From assembly GCA_903932565.1 (NCBI GenBank), contig CAIZGQ010000227.1, positions 1 to 5,896 of the forward strand: DNA of 5,896 nucleotides, read 5' to 3'. Position numbers and translations under genes: made by a program. The notes under the pieces were generated by a model that was not told the DNA's origin, ran no database searches, and saw only the letters and a list, made by a program, of their open reading frames with translations. Positions 1 through 5,682 of this stretch are shown here, piece by piece (positions within the stretch are counted from its first letter, which is position 1; every line of letters starts with the position of its first letter). The DNA is from an uncultured Hyphomicrobiales bacterium (GTDB taxonomy: Bacteria; Pseudomonadota; Alphaproteobacteria; Rhizobiales; Beijerinckiaceae).

Positions 1-417
1 CCAATGAGAGGACACGTCCTCGTAAGCCCAAAACGTCGCTGCAATGGGCTTCTCGCACATCTGCTTGGAGGCCGTGACATTGTAAGTTTCGACCTTGCGA
101 TCTGTATGATCGGACCCAAGGCCAACCCAAAGTTTTCCTTCGCACTGCAGCAAGACGAATTCGACCTCACCGCTCGAATCGCCACCGGTCACTTCGATCA
201 TCGGCGACGTCGTCAATCGCGCTGCGGAGTTCCGGTAAAAAATGGGCACACTTGCAGGGCGAGCGACGCCAAGTTCTTCAAGTTCCCGAATGTGTTTTTC
301 GAGCGCATCCGCGTCGCGCCCTGTCCAACCTGCCACAACGAGTGTGTTGATTGAGATGGTTTTGGATTCCGATACACCACCAGACCAGAAGTCCGCCGAA
401 ACTTGTACTGCGCTCAT
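1..417 (-). CDS. DUF2848 family protein, 3' end cut off by the window edge
   Basis: The minus-strand frame is open from an ATG at 417-415 to the left edge, giving 139 residues with no stop. An in-frame TGA lies a short way upstream, and no other usual start codon falls between it and this ATG. The product has the pattern I recall for DUF2848 proteins: a hydrophobic strand then GWTGRD at residues 30-35, an acidic helix, ELGVARP at 48-54 and VPIFYR at 57-62, a glycine-rich SSGEVEFVLL stretch, then LWVGLGSDHTDR at 96-107 and SKQMCEKP at 117-124. Family members are usually over 200 residues, so roughly the last third is probably outside the window. The biochemical role of the family is not established to my knowledge, and I assign none. 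The ribosome binding site is weak (a GGGG run about six bases before the ATG). The ATG overlaps the stop of a 47-codon minus-strand reading frame by ATGA, so translational coupling is possible but unproven. The family call rests on recalled motif similarity, not a search. Confidence 0.8.
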   Translation of the reverse strand, partial: MSAVQVSADFWSGGVSESKTISINTLVVAGWTGRDADALEKHIRELEELGVARPASVPIFYRNSAARLTTSPMIEVTGGDSSGEVEFVLLQCEGKLWVGLGSDHTDRKVETYNVTASKQMCEKPIAATFWAYEDVSSHW

Positions 418-900
418 TCTGGCCCCGGAACCTTGCTGACGCTTTCCACCAGATGACAGTGAAATATCACAATCATCTTGTCAATTTTTGTTCCGGCGAC
501 ATCGCGGCGCGGCTTTGAAACTCCCTTGGACCCGCCTGGTGTCGGCGCGCGCGACATGTTGTTGCGTCAGATAAGCGGCATTGATGCTGACATATCTAAA
601 GTTAAGCTCAAGTTGTAATCGATTTCGCCGGTCAGCTTGTCGCAGCAATAAAGTGCCGACCGTCGACCGTCCGGGCTTGGTCAAGGTTAACCTTACGGAA
701 CATACACCTTATGATCTTGATCAAAAGCAGTTTGGATCTCTCAAAATATCTGAATCGAGCTTAATATTTATGCGGTGCTAACTGTAACTTACTCAAGTGG
801 AACGCCACCCTTTTCAAAACGTCACTTTTTTTGATGCGGATTGACAAAAATCTTCGACAACATCTTGCAGATATCAAAAGACTGGTTCACGATCCTTGTC
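418..900. other. divergent intergenic region, AT-richer, no confident gene
   Basis: This 483-base stretch separates the leftward DUF2848 gene from the rightward acetyltransferase, so it should hold both promoters. Its middle part, about 690-850, is clearly richer in A and T than the genes around it. Visible elements are a tandem GACCGTC pair at 658-671, a perfect 12-base palindrome at 683-694, a TTGATCAA palindrome at 717-724, and a TTGACA hexamer at 841-846. I could not pair any -35-like hexamer with a convincing -10 at 16-18 bases on either strand. The reading frames here lack ribosome binding sites and recognisable protein character. A 47-codon minus-strand frame (557-414) and a 24-codon plus-strand frame (834-908) are discussed as findings. 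Confidence 0.6.
683..694. promoter_or_regulatory. 12-base perfect palindrome, candidate operator
   Basis: AAGGTTAACCTT reads identically on both strands, without a spacer. It lies in the AT-rich part of the divergent intergenic region, about 265 bases before the DUF2848 start and 205 before the acetyltransferase start. A short spacerless palindrome here fits a dimeric repressor site, but 12-base palindromes also occur by chance and I recognise no regulator consensus. Confidence 0.3.
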
Positions 901-1419
901 ATGGTTGAAGCCCTCATCACAGTCAGGCGTGCGCGTTCGCAGGATGCGAAAGAGATTGCCGACGTCCATGACGCGGCATGGCGCGACGCTTATCGCGGCG
1001 TTATTCCCGGGCGTGAACTTGAACGCATGATTGCGCGGCGCGGCCCCGACTGGTGGCACCAGGCTATCGAGCGCGGGTCCAGACTCGTCGTGCTCGAATT
1101 TGATGAATCGATTGCTGGTTACGCCACCTACGGCCGAAATCGCGTTCCGAATTTGCCCTATCAGGGCGAGCTGTTCGAGTTGTATCTGGCCCCGGAATTT
1201 CAAGGGCTTGGGTTTGGGCGGCGGCTGTTTCAGGCGGCTCGCCGCGATTTGTCGGATCACCATTATCCGACGCTCCTTGTCTGGGCGCTTGCCGACAATG
1301 TGCGCGCCGTGAACTTTTACGAGCGCCTGGGCGGCACGGTGGTGCGCCGGGCCCAGGAGCGGTTCGGCTCCGAAATGCGCGACCGCATTGCCTTTGGCTT
1401 CAAGGACATCGACGCCTGA
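901..1419 (+). CDS. GNAT family N-acetyltransferase
   Basis: The 172-residue product is a single Gcn5-related acetyltransferase domain, a fold that transfers acetyl from acetyl-CoA, usually to an amine. Strand 1 is ITVRRARSQDA (6-16), followed by the first helices with a WRDAYRGVIPG segment (27-37) common in this subgroup. Motif A is LFELYLAPEFQGLGFGRRLF (91-110) and carries the Q-x-x-G-x-G pyrophosphate loop at Q101, G104 and G106. Motif B is ALADNVRAVNFYERLG (129-144), with Y140 at the usual general-acid position. Length and motifs indicate an intact soluble enzyme. The substrate cannot be told from sequence; small molecules, peptides or protein N-termini are all possible. I chose the ATG at 901 because the domain begins six residues later. 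An in-frame TTG at 841 would add 20 residues with no domain match. Neither start has a good ribosome binding site. The next gene starts 126 bases downstream, so an operon with ppa is uncertain. Confidence 0.87.
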   Translation: MVEALITVRRARSQDAKEIADVHDAAWRDAYRGVIPGRELERMIARRGPDWWHQAIERGSRLVVLEFDESIAGYATYGRNRVPNLPYQGELFELYLAPEFQGLGFGRRLFQAARRDLSDHHYPTLLVWALADNVRAVNFYERLGGTVVRRAQERFGSEMRDRIAFGFKDIDA

Positions 1420-1534
1420 CAGCGGTCCCTTGGTGTTTTTCGCGGAACAGACGGCAAAAATCGACACCCTGAGAAAGTCGCGGTTGCAGCGGTATGACAA
1501 GCCACTTACACAGACTCCCGAAGAACTGGAGCCT

Positions 1535-1538
1535 GAGG
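1535..1538 (+). promoter_or_regulatory. ribosome binding site of ppa
   Basis: GAGG lies seven bases before the ATG at 1546 and supports that start. Confidence 0.65.
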
Positions 1539-1545
1539 CCTGTCC

Positions 1546-2082
1546 ATGCGTTTAGAAGCTGTCTCGATTGGTAAAAATCCCCCCCATGACGTCAATGTCG
1601 TGATCGAGGTCCCGATTGGCGGCGAGCCGATCAAGTACGAGATGGATAAGGAATCCGGCGCGCTCGTCGTGGATCGCTTCCTCTATACGGCGATGCGGTA
1701 TCCGGGAAACTACGGCTTCATTCCCCATACGTTGTCGGAAGATGGCGACCCGTGCGATGTCATCGTCGCCAACACCCGCGCCATTGTGCCCGGCGCAATT
1801 ATGAGTTGCCGTATCGTTGGCGTCCTGCTCATGGAAGACGAGGCTGGCGGCGATGAAAAGCTGATCGCGGTGCCGTCCACCAAGCTGACCAAGCGCTATG
1901 AAAAGGTGACGAATTACACTGATCTGCCGCAGATCACGCTGGACCAGATCGAACATTTCTTCACGCATTACAAAGACCTTGAGCCCGGAAAATGGGTGAA
2001 GGTCGCGGGCTGGGGCGACGCCGAGAAAGCCCGCAGCCTCGTGCTGGAAGCCATTGAGCGCGCCAAGTCCAAGAAGGCCTGA
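1546..2082 (+). CDS. ppa: inorganic pyrophosphatase, soluble family I
   Basis: The 178-residue product hydrolyses pyrophosphate to two phosphates in the cytoplasm, pulling biosynthetic reactions such as nucleic acid synthesis and tRNA charging forward. The family I active site is complete and runs one residue ahead of E. coli Ppa numbering: E21 (IEVP), K30 and E32 (KYE), R44 (VDRF), Y52 and Y56 (YPGNYGFIP, 52-60), the metal-binding DGDPCDV with D66, D68 and D71, then D98, D103 and K105 (EDEAGGDEK), and Y142 and K143 (HYKDLEPGKW). The cysteine in DGDPCDV sits where the strict signature prefers an aliphatic residue; from memory this occurs in related alphaproteobacterial enzymes, so it is not taken as a defect. 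The length matches bacterial hexameric enzymes. The start is supported by GAGG seven bases upstream. A hairpin with a short T run follows seven bases after the stop, suggesting the transcript often ends here. No strong promoter is evident in the 126 bases upstream. Confidence 0.97.
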   Translation: MRLEAVSIGKNPPHDVNVVIEVPIGGEPIKYEMDKESGALVVDRFLYTAMRYPGNYGFIPHTLSEDGDPCDVIVANTRAIVPGAIMSCRIVGVLLMEDEAGGDEKLIAVPSTKLTKRYEKVTNYTDLPQITLDQIEHFFTHYKDLEPGKWVKVAGWGDAEKARSLVLEAIERAKSKKA

Positions 2083-2088
2083 CCAAAG

Positions 2089-2110
2089 AAAGCCTGATCC
2101 CAAGGCTTTT
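2089..2110 (+). terminator. probable Rho-independent terminator after ppa
   Basis: AAAGCCT (2089-2095) and AGGCTTT (2103-2109) form a perfect 7-base stem around a 7-base loop, seven bases beyond the ppa stop, with a run of four T at 2107-2110. The stem is short and the T run is brief, so termination may be partial. Confidence 0.5.
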
Positions 2111-2207
2111 GTCTGAGGGCTCCTGTCTCAAGGCGGGGTGTGGCGCGGCAAGATGAACCGCGCCCAACAGCCCCGCCCCCGTTGACTTCACACCCAGCGT
2201 CAGCCTC

Positions 2208-2229
2208 CATGGACCCACTTGTGTCCATG
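2208..2229 (+). promoter_or_regulatory. hairpin abutting the amidohydrolase ribosome binding site
   Basis: CATGGAC (2208-2214) and GTCCATG (2223-2229) form a perfect 7-base stem with an 8-base loop. The stem ends one base before the GAGG ribosome binding site at 2231-2234. In the mRNA it could restrict or expose the site. A DNA operator is the alternative reading. No regulator is recognised. Confidence 0.35.
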
Positions 2230-2230
2230 T

Positions 2231-2234
2231 GAGG
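2231..2234 (+). promoter_or_regulatory. ribosome binding site deciding the amidohydrolase start
   Basis: GAGG lies eight bases before the ATG at 2243. It sits inside the frame that an upstream TTG at 2219 would open, so it favours the ATG over the TTG. Confidence 0.65.
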
Positions 2235-2242
2235 TTTTCTAC

Positions 2243-3415
2243 ATGCCGGTCATCAATCGCGTCGCCGATCTCTCGGACGAGATCATCGCATGGCGTCGCG
2301 ATTTGCACGCGCATCCCGAACTTCTCTACGACGTTCCTCGGACTGCCGCTCTCGTGGCCGAGCGCCTGCGTGAGTTTGGCTGCGATTGTGTCGTGACCGG
2401 CATTGGTCGCACCGGTGTGGTTGGCGTGATCCATGGGACGACCCGCAAGTCCGGCAGGATCGTTGGCCTGCGGGCGGACATGGATGCCTTGCCAATCCAA
2501 GAAGCGCCGACGGATCGGCCCCACAGATCCAAGACGGACGGGCGGATGCATGCCTGCGGGCATGATGGGCACACCGCCATGCTTTTGGGTGCCGCGCGCT
2601 ATCTGACGGAAACCCGCCATTTCGATGGAACCGTTGTCGTCATCTTTCAGCCGGCCGAAGAGGGCGGCGCGGGCGGTCTTGCCATGGTCGAAGATGGCTT
2701 GATGGATCGATTTGGCATCCAGCAGGTCTATGCCATGCACAACATGCCTGGCATTCCCGAGAATCATTTCGCCTTACGTCCCGGACCGATGATGGCGGCC
2801 GGCGATAAATTCGAAATCACGCTCGAAGGGCGGGGCGGTCACGCAGCCAAGCCGCATGAAACAATCGACCCCATCGTGATTGGGGCCCAGATCGTGCAGG
2901 CGCTGCAAACCATTGCAGCGCGCAATATCGATCCGCTCGAGTCCTGCGTGGTGTCTGTCACGCAGTTCCATGCGGGCCAAAGCCATAACATCATTCCACC
3001 TTCGGCCTATCTGATGGGAACGGTGCGGACCCTGAACCCTGAAACGCGTGTGTTTGCCGAAGAACGCTTTCGTGAAATCGTGCAGGGGCTGGCCAATGCC
3101 CATCGTGCGACCGCCCACATCACCTATACGCGCGGCTATCCCGTGACGATCAACGATGACGTGGCAGCGGAGTTTGCGGCACAGGTGGCGCGCGAGCTGG
3201 TCGGTGCCGAACAAGTTGATGCGGTCGCGCCGCCCAGCATGGGAGGGGAGGACTTTTCCTACATGCTGCGGGTGCGGCCGGGGGCCATGATTTTTTTGGG
3301 AAACGGCGACACTGCCGGTCTTCACCATCCGGCCTACGACTTCAATGACGCCATTATTCCAACCGGCGTGAGCTTCTGGGCACGCTTGGTCGAGACCGCG
3401 ATGCCGTCTCCATAG
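2243..3415 (+). CDS. M20 family amidohydrolase, hippurate hydrolase-like
   Basis: The 390-residue product is a zinc-dependent amidohydrolase of the M20D group (hippurate hydrolase, IAA-amino acid hydrolase, N-acyl-amino acid deacylase). Such enzymes cleave the amide bond of N-acylated amino acids in the cytoplasm. Visible landmarks are WRRDLHAHPEL at 17-27, GLRADMDALPI at 75-85, the metal-binding HACGHDGH at 103-110 (C105, H107), the catalytic glutamate pair in FQPAEEGGAGG (E139, E140), the metal-ligand histidine in AMHNMPG (H166), and the C-terminal LHHPAYDFND (H361). The region from about 185 to 295, starting near GDKFEITLEGRGGHAAKPH, is the inserted dimerisation domain. All expected metal ligands are present and the length is normal, so it should be active. 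There is no signal peptide. The exact substrate is unknown; neighbours do not settle it. It follows the ppa hairpin by about 130 bases and so probably has its own promoter, but no clear -35/-10 pair was found. The ATG is chosen on its GAGG. Confidence 0.93.
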   Translation: MPVINRVADLSDEIIAWRRDLHAHPELLYDVPRTAALVAERLREFGCDCVVTGIGRTGVVGVIHGTTRKSGRIVGLRADMDALPIQEAPTDRPHRSKTDGRMHACGHDGHTAMLLGAARYLTETRHFDGTVVVIFQPAEEGGAGGLAMVEDGLMDRFGIQQVYAMHNMPGIPENHFALRPGPMMAAGDKFEITLEGRGGHAAKPHETIDPIVIGAQIVQALQTIAARNIDPLESCVVSVTQFHAGQSHNIIPPSAYLMGTVRTLNPETRVFAEERFREIVQGLANAHRATAHITYTRGYPVTINDDVAAEFAAQVARELVGAEQVDAVAPPSMGGEDFSYMLRVRPGAMIFLGNGDTAGLHHPAYDFNDAIIPTGVSFWARLVETAMPSP

Positions 3416-3508
3416 CCGCGTACCGTTGACCAAACGGCAGAAAACGCGAGTTCTGTCTCAAGCTTGAGCTTGGCTTATCGAAACCTTCACTTTCTGACCT
3501 TAGTGTTT

Positions 3509-3529
3509 GAAATCATGCTCTATGATTTC
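3509..3529 (+). promoter_or_regulatory. 8-base inverted repeat just before a ribosome binding site
   Basis: GAAATCAT (3509-3516) and ATGATTTC (3522-3529) are perfect inverted copies separated by five bases (GCTCT). The repeat ends four bases before the AGGG ribosome binding site (3533-3536) of the membrane-protein gene. The size and spacing suit a dimeric repressor operator, and the same bases could form an mRNA hairpin. I recognise no regulator consensus. Confidence 0.45.
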
Positions 3530-3541
3530 GATAGGGTTCGA

Positions 3542-3943
3542 ATGTCCAAGATTTCCATCGGGGGCTATAGTTTGGTTCCCGCCCAGATCCTTAATATTGA
3601 AGCCGGATATCGACCGCCATTCTGGCTGTTTGTGGTCACGGCTGCGATGTGGGTCGCCACATTGCTGGCCTACCAGCGCCCGGCTTTTCTCTGGCCGTTG
3701 GCGCCCCTGACCGGCTTTCTCGCAGTTCTGACCTCGTGCTTCACAGCCTATGAAATCATCCTGACCCTGTACCGCCGCGAACACGTTCGTGTTCATATGA
3801 CCGGAGGCCGGGTCGTGAGCCTCCCATGTTTGTCCGTGGAGCACCGCGAGACGACGGTCCAGACGCTGGAGCGGATCGTTGCCAGGTCGCGCGGTATGGA
3901 CCAGGTCGAAAGCATCAACTTAAAGCCTCGCCCATCGTCTTGA
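3542..3943 (+). CDS. small membrane protein of unknown function (DUF6232-like architecture)
   Basis: The 133-residue product is not confidently recognised. Residues 1-25 form a short polar segment with strand-like character (KISIGGYSLVPAQILNIEAG). A hydrophobic span follows at 27-44 (FWLFVVTAAMWVATLLAY), then a second hydrophobic stretch at about 49-77 ending in YEIILTLYRR. A soluble tail of about 55 residues follows, with EHVRVHMTGGRVVSLPCLS and a helical end (TVQTLERIVARSRGM). A short strand region, two close membrane helices, and a tail beginning with strand plus GG turn resemble, in my recollection, the DUF6232 type of small inner-membrane protein; this is tentative. The ATG at 3542 is preferred because AGGG lies five bases upstream. 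An ATG at 3515 lies inside the inverted repeat, and a TTG at 3464 would also extend the frame; both are less likely. Its last codons overlap a hairpin that may terminate the convergent homospermidine synthase transcript. Confidence 0.7.
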   Translation: MSKISIGGYSLVPAQILNIEAGYRPPFWLFVVTAAMWVATLLAYQRPAFLWPLAPLTGFLAVLTSCFTAYEIILTLYRREHVRVHMTGGRVVSLPCLSVEHRETTVQTLERIVARSRGMDQVESINLKPRPSS

Positions 3944-3959
3944 CGTGACGGGCAAGGCT
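3924..3959 (-). terminator. probable terminator of homospermidine synthase, inside the end of the convergent gene
   Basis: AGCCTCGCCC (3924-3933) pairs with GGGCAAGGCT (3950-3959) at nine of ten positions around a 16-base loop. Read on the minus strand, the stem is followed by TT then AAGTT, a weak T-rich tail, and lies 17 bases beyond the synthase stop. In the other direction the stem follows the membrane-protein stop only partly and is not followed by a T run, so it suits the minus strand better. Confidence 0.45.
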
Positions 3960-3976
3960 CGGATCGGACGTTGGGT

Positions 3977-5410
3977 TCAACGAACGAGAATGTTGCGGAA
4001 CTGCCAGGGGTCGCTTGTATCGATATCCTCCGGGAAGAAGCCCGGGCGGTCCTGCAGCGGTGTCCAGTCCGTGTAGACACCGACCACCGGGCCAAGATAC
4101 GGGCGTTGAACGTCAAGGCAGCGCTTGAAATCCATCTCGTCGGCTTCGACGATTCCCTCATTGGGATTCTCAAGCGCCCAGACCATGCCGGCGAGAACCG
4201 CCGAGGTCACCTGCAAACCCGTCGCATTCTGGTAAGGCGCAATGCGGCGTGTTTCTTCCACCGACAATTGCGATCCATACCAATAGGCATTGTTGTCATG
4301 CCCGTAGAGCAGAACGCCGAGCTCATCAATGCCGTCGGCAATCTCGGATTCCGTCAGGATCTTGTTGGTCTCCTGCATACGCCCCGCCTGCCCAAAAAGC
4401 TCGTGCAGGGACAGCACAGCATCATTGGCCGGGTGATAGGCATAGTGGCAGGTCGGACGATAGACGGCCTCGTGGGAGGCATTGCGCACAGTGAAGTAGT
4501 CCGCAATCGAGATTGACTCGTTGTGCGTGACGAGGAAACCGTATTGCGCGCCCGGCGTCGGGCACCAGGAGCGAACACGGGTGTTGGCACCCGGCTGGTT
4601 TAAATAAATCGCGGCCTGACAGCCCTTTGCATGGGTGCCCGCATTCTCGGGCATCCACTTTTCATGGGTGCCCCAACCAAGTTCGGCTGGCTGCATGCCC
4701 TCGGACAGGAAGCCTTCGACAGACCAGGTGTTGACGAACACACCCATGGGCTTGGGCTGCTTGGCACGCTGCGTGTCGCGCTCGGCAATGTGAACGCCCT
4801 TGACGCCGGTTGCCTGCATCAACTGGCCCCATTCGGCCCGGGTCTTGGGCTCGCCGGTCTTGACGCCAAGATCCGTCGCGACGTTCAGCAAGGCCTGTTT
4901 GACGAACCAGGACACCATGCCGGGGTTGGCACCACAGCAGGAGACAGCAGTCGTGCCACCCGGAACGCGACGCTTTTCAGCCAGCAGGGTTTCGCGCAGC
5001 GCGTAATTTGAGCGGACGTCAGGACCAAGCGTCTTGTCGAAATAAAACCCGGTCCACGGCTCGATCACCGTGTCGATGTAAAGCACCCCAAGCTCGCGGC
5101 ACAGACGCATGATGTCGACGGAGGATGTATCGACCGAGAGATTGACGCAGAACCCCTGGCCTTTGCCCTTCGTCAGAAGTGGGGTCAGCAGATCCCGGTA
5201 GTTTTCTTTCGTCACTGCTTCCTGATGATAGGCAAGGCCACGCTCGTCCAGGAGGCCGCGATCTGCGTCCACGGGATCGATGACGACGAACCGGCTCCGG
5301 TCGAAATCGAAATGCCGTTCAATCAACGGCAGGGTGCCACGGCCGATCGAGCCAAAGCCGATCATGACGATCGGTCCAGAAATGGTGCCGTGTTTTTGCC
5401 AGTCCGTCAT
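3977..5410 (-). CDS. hss: homospermidine synthase (EC 2.5.1.44)
   Basis: The 477-residue product makes the polyamine sym-homospermidine from two putrescines with release of ammonia, using bound NAD+ as a hydride carrier; it can also use spermidine as aminobutyl donor. The N-terminal Rossmann domain shows the dinucleotide loop GFGSIG at 18-23 and an acidic residue ending strand 2 (VVIDP, D45). Further blocks are VNLSVDTSS at 89-97, YIDTVIEPW at 111-119, CCGANPGMVSWF at 158-169 (N162), the HIAERDTQ segment with E210, NTWSVEGFLSEG with W229 and E237, and THNESISIADYF in the C-terminal part. Length, W229 and E237 coincide with the numbering I recall for the Blastochloris viridis enzyme, where that tryptophan lines the substrate pocket, so the protein is collinear and intact. 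GGAG (minus strand, 5417-5420) lies six bases before the ATG. The upstream same-strand decarboxylase would supply putrescine. The spacer carries repeats and a hairpin that may control expression. Confidence 0.97.
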   Translation of the reverse strand: MTDWQKHGTISGPIVMIGFGSIGRGTLPLIERHFDFDRSRFVVIDPVDADRGLLDERGLAYHQEAVTKENYRDLLTPLLTKGKGQGFCVNLSVDTSSVDIMRLCRELGVLYIDTVIEPWTGFYFDKTLGPDVRSNYALRETLLAEKRRVPGGTTAVSCCGANPGMVSWFVKQALLNVATDLGVKTGEPKTRAEWGQLMQATGVKGVHIAERDTQRAKQPKPMGVFVNTWSVEGFLSEGMQPAELGWGTHEKWMPENAGTHAKGCQAAIYLNQPGANTRVRSWCPTPGAQYGFLVTHNESISIADYFTVRNASHEAVYRPTCHYAYHPANDAVLSLHELFGQAGRMQETNKILTESEIADGIDELGVLLYGHDNNAYWYGSQLSVEETRRIAPYQNATGLQVTSAVLAGMVWALENPNEGIVEADEMDFKRCLDVQRPYLGPVVGVYTDWTPLQDRPGFFPEDIDTSDPWQFRNILVR

Positions 5411-5416
5411 CAGGTA

Positions 5417-5420
5417 CTCC
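5417..5420 (-). promoter_or_regulatory. ribosome binding site of homospermidine synthase
   Basis: GGAG on the minus strand lies six bases before the ATG at 5410-5408 and supports that start. Confidence 0.65.
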
Positions 5421-5511
5421 GAAGCTCAAAAGGGTGGGAAAGCCACGCGACGTGGCAAAAGGAATGAATTGGTCTGATGGGTCTCAAACCAAGTGCGGCA
5501 CGCAGCGTCAA

Positions 5512-5558
5512 GCGGCGCGGGTGTCTTGAAAGCCTGACCAGCGCTTTACCCGCACCGC
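5512..5558 (-). promoter_or_regulatory. long interrupted stem-loop in the homospermidine synthase leader
   Basis: GCGG-C-GCGGGT (5512-5522) pairs with ACCCGC-A-CCGC (5548-5558) at ten of eleven positions. Inside, AAAGC (5529-5533) pairs with GCTTT (5543-5547), leaving a six-base bulge on one side. The element lies about 100 bases before the synthase start and would be in its 5' untranslated RNA if transcription begins near 5640. No T run follows it on the minus strand, so a leader structure is a better reading than a terminator. It matches no riboswitch I can name. Confidence 0.35.
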
Positions 5559-5586
5559 GCTCCGAAGGCCAGCGTTTCACGGCAGA

Positions 5587-5605
5587 CCATCACGCTGCCA
5601 TCACG
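5587..5605. repeat. 8-base direct repeat with an 11-base period
   Basis: CCATCACG occurs at 5587-5594 and again at 5598-5605. The copies start 11 bases apart, about one helical turn, which suits adjacent binding sites on the same face of DNA. The copies are short and chance is possible. Confidence 0.4.
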
Positions 5606-5625
5606 ACGCGGTTCCAAGACACGGC

Positions 5626-5676
5626 CATGACAGCCTGCCAAACCATAATCTGCAACATCATGACAGCGTGCCAAAC
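5626..5676. repeat. 18-base direct repeat with a 33-base period
   Basis: CATGACAGCCTGCCAAAC (5626-5643) and CATGACAGCGTGCCAAAC (5659-5676) differ at one position. The copies start 33 bases apart, close to three helical turns. They lie upstream of homospermidine synthase on its transcribed side. Seventeen matches in 18 within such a short spacer is unlikely to be chance; tandem operator sites are the leading explanation. Confidence 0.65.
5645..5674 (-). promoter_or_regulatory. possible promoter of homospermidine synthase
   Basis: On the minus strand, TTGGCA (5674-5669, five of six to TTGACA) is followed after 18 bases by GATTAT (5650-5645, four of six to TATAAT). The -35-like hexamer lies within one copy of the 18-base direct repeat. 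If used, the leader would be about 225 bases long. This is a weak match and tentative. Confidence 0.25.
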
Positions 5677-5682
5677 GAGGTA

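Noticed and set aside
4..354. 116-codon plus-strand frame at the left edge
   Set aside because: It lies opposite the DUF2848 gene, whose minus-strand frame shows recognisable conserved motifs; the plus-strand product has none and is rich in shadow-type residues.
481..684. 67-codon minus-strand frame
   Set aside because: Its product is arginine-rich with no recognisable features, no ribosome binding site was seen, and it sits in the AT-rich intergenic stretch.
581..781. 66-codon plus-strand frame
   Set aside because: It lies in non-coding AT-rich sequence, has no ribosome binding site, and its product resembles no known family.
841..876. Perfect TTGACA as -35 of an acetyltransferase promoter
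   Set aside because: No -10-like hexamer lies 16-18 bases downstream; the nearest AT-rich hexamer is about 22 bases away.
874..1500. 208-codon minus-strand frame opposite the acetyltransferase
   Set aside because: The plus strand carries clear GNAT motifs with the acetyl-CoA loop; the opposite frame has no recognisable motifs and is a shadow.
1484..1512. TTGCAG and TACACA, 17 bases apart, as a ppa promoter
   Set aside because: Each hexamer matches consensus at only three of six positions, which is no better than background.
2219..2242. TTG start giving an eight-residue longer amidohydrolase
   Set aside because: The GAGG ribosome binding site lies inside that extension and is correctly spaced for the ATG at 2243.
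1961..2767. 268-codon minus-strand frame
   Set aside because: It overlaps the end of ppa and the first part of the amidohydrolase, both firmly identified, and it has no family character.
5651..5676. Sigma-54-like TGGCACG followed by TTGCA on the minus strand
   Set aside because: The two elements are 11 bases apart, whereas sigma-54 promoters need about four to five, so the GG and GC are not correctly spaced.
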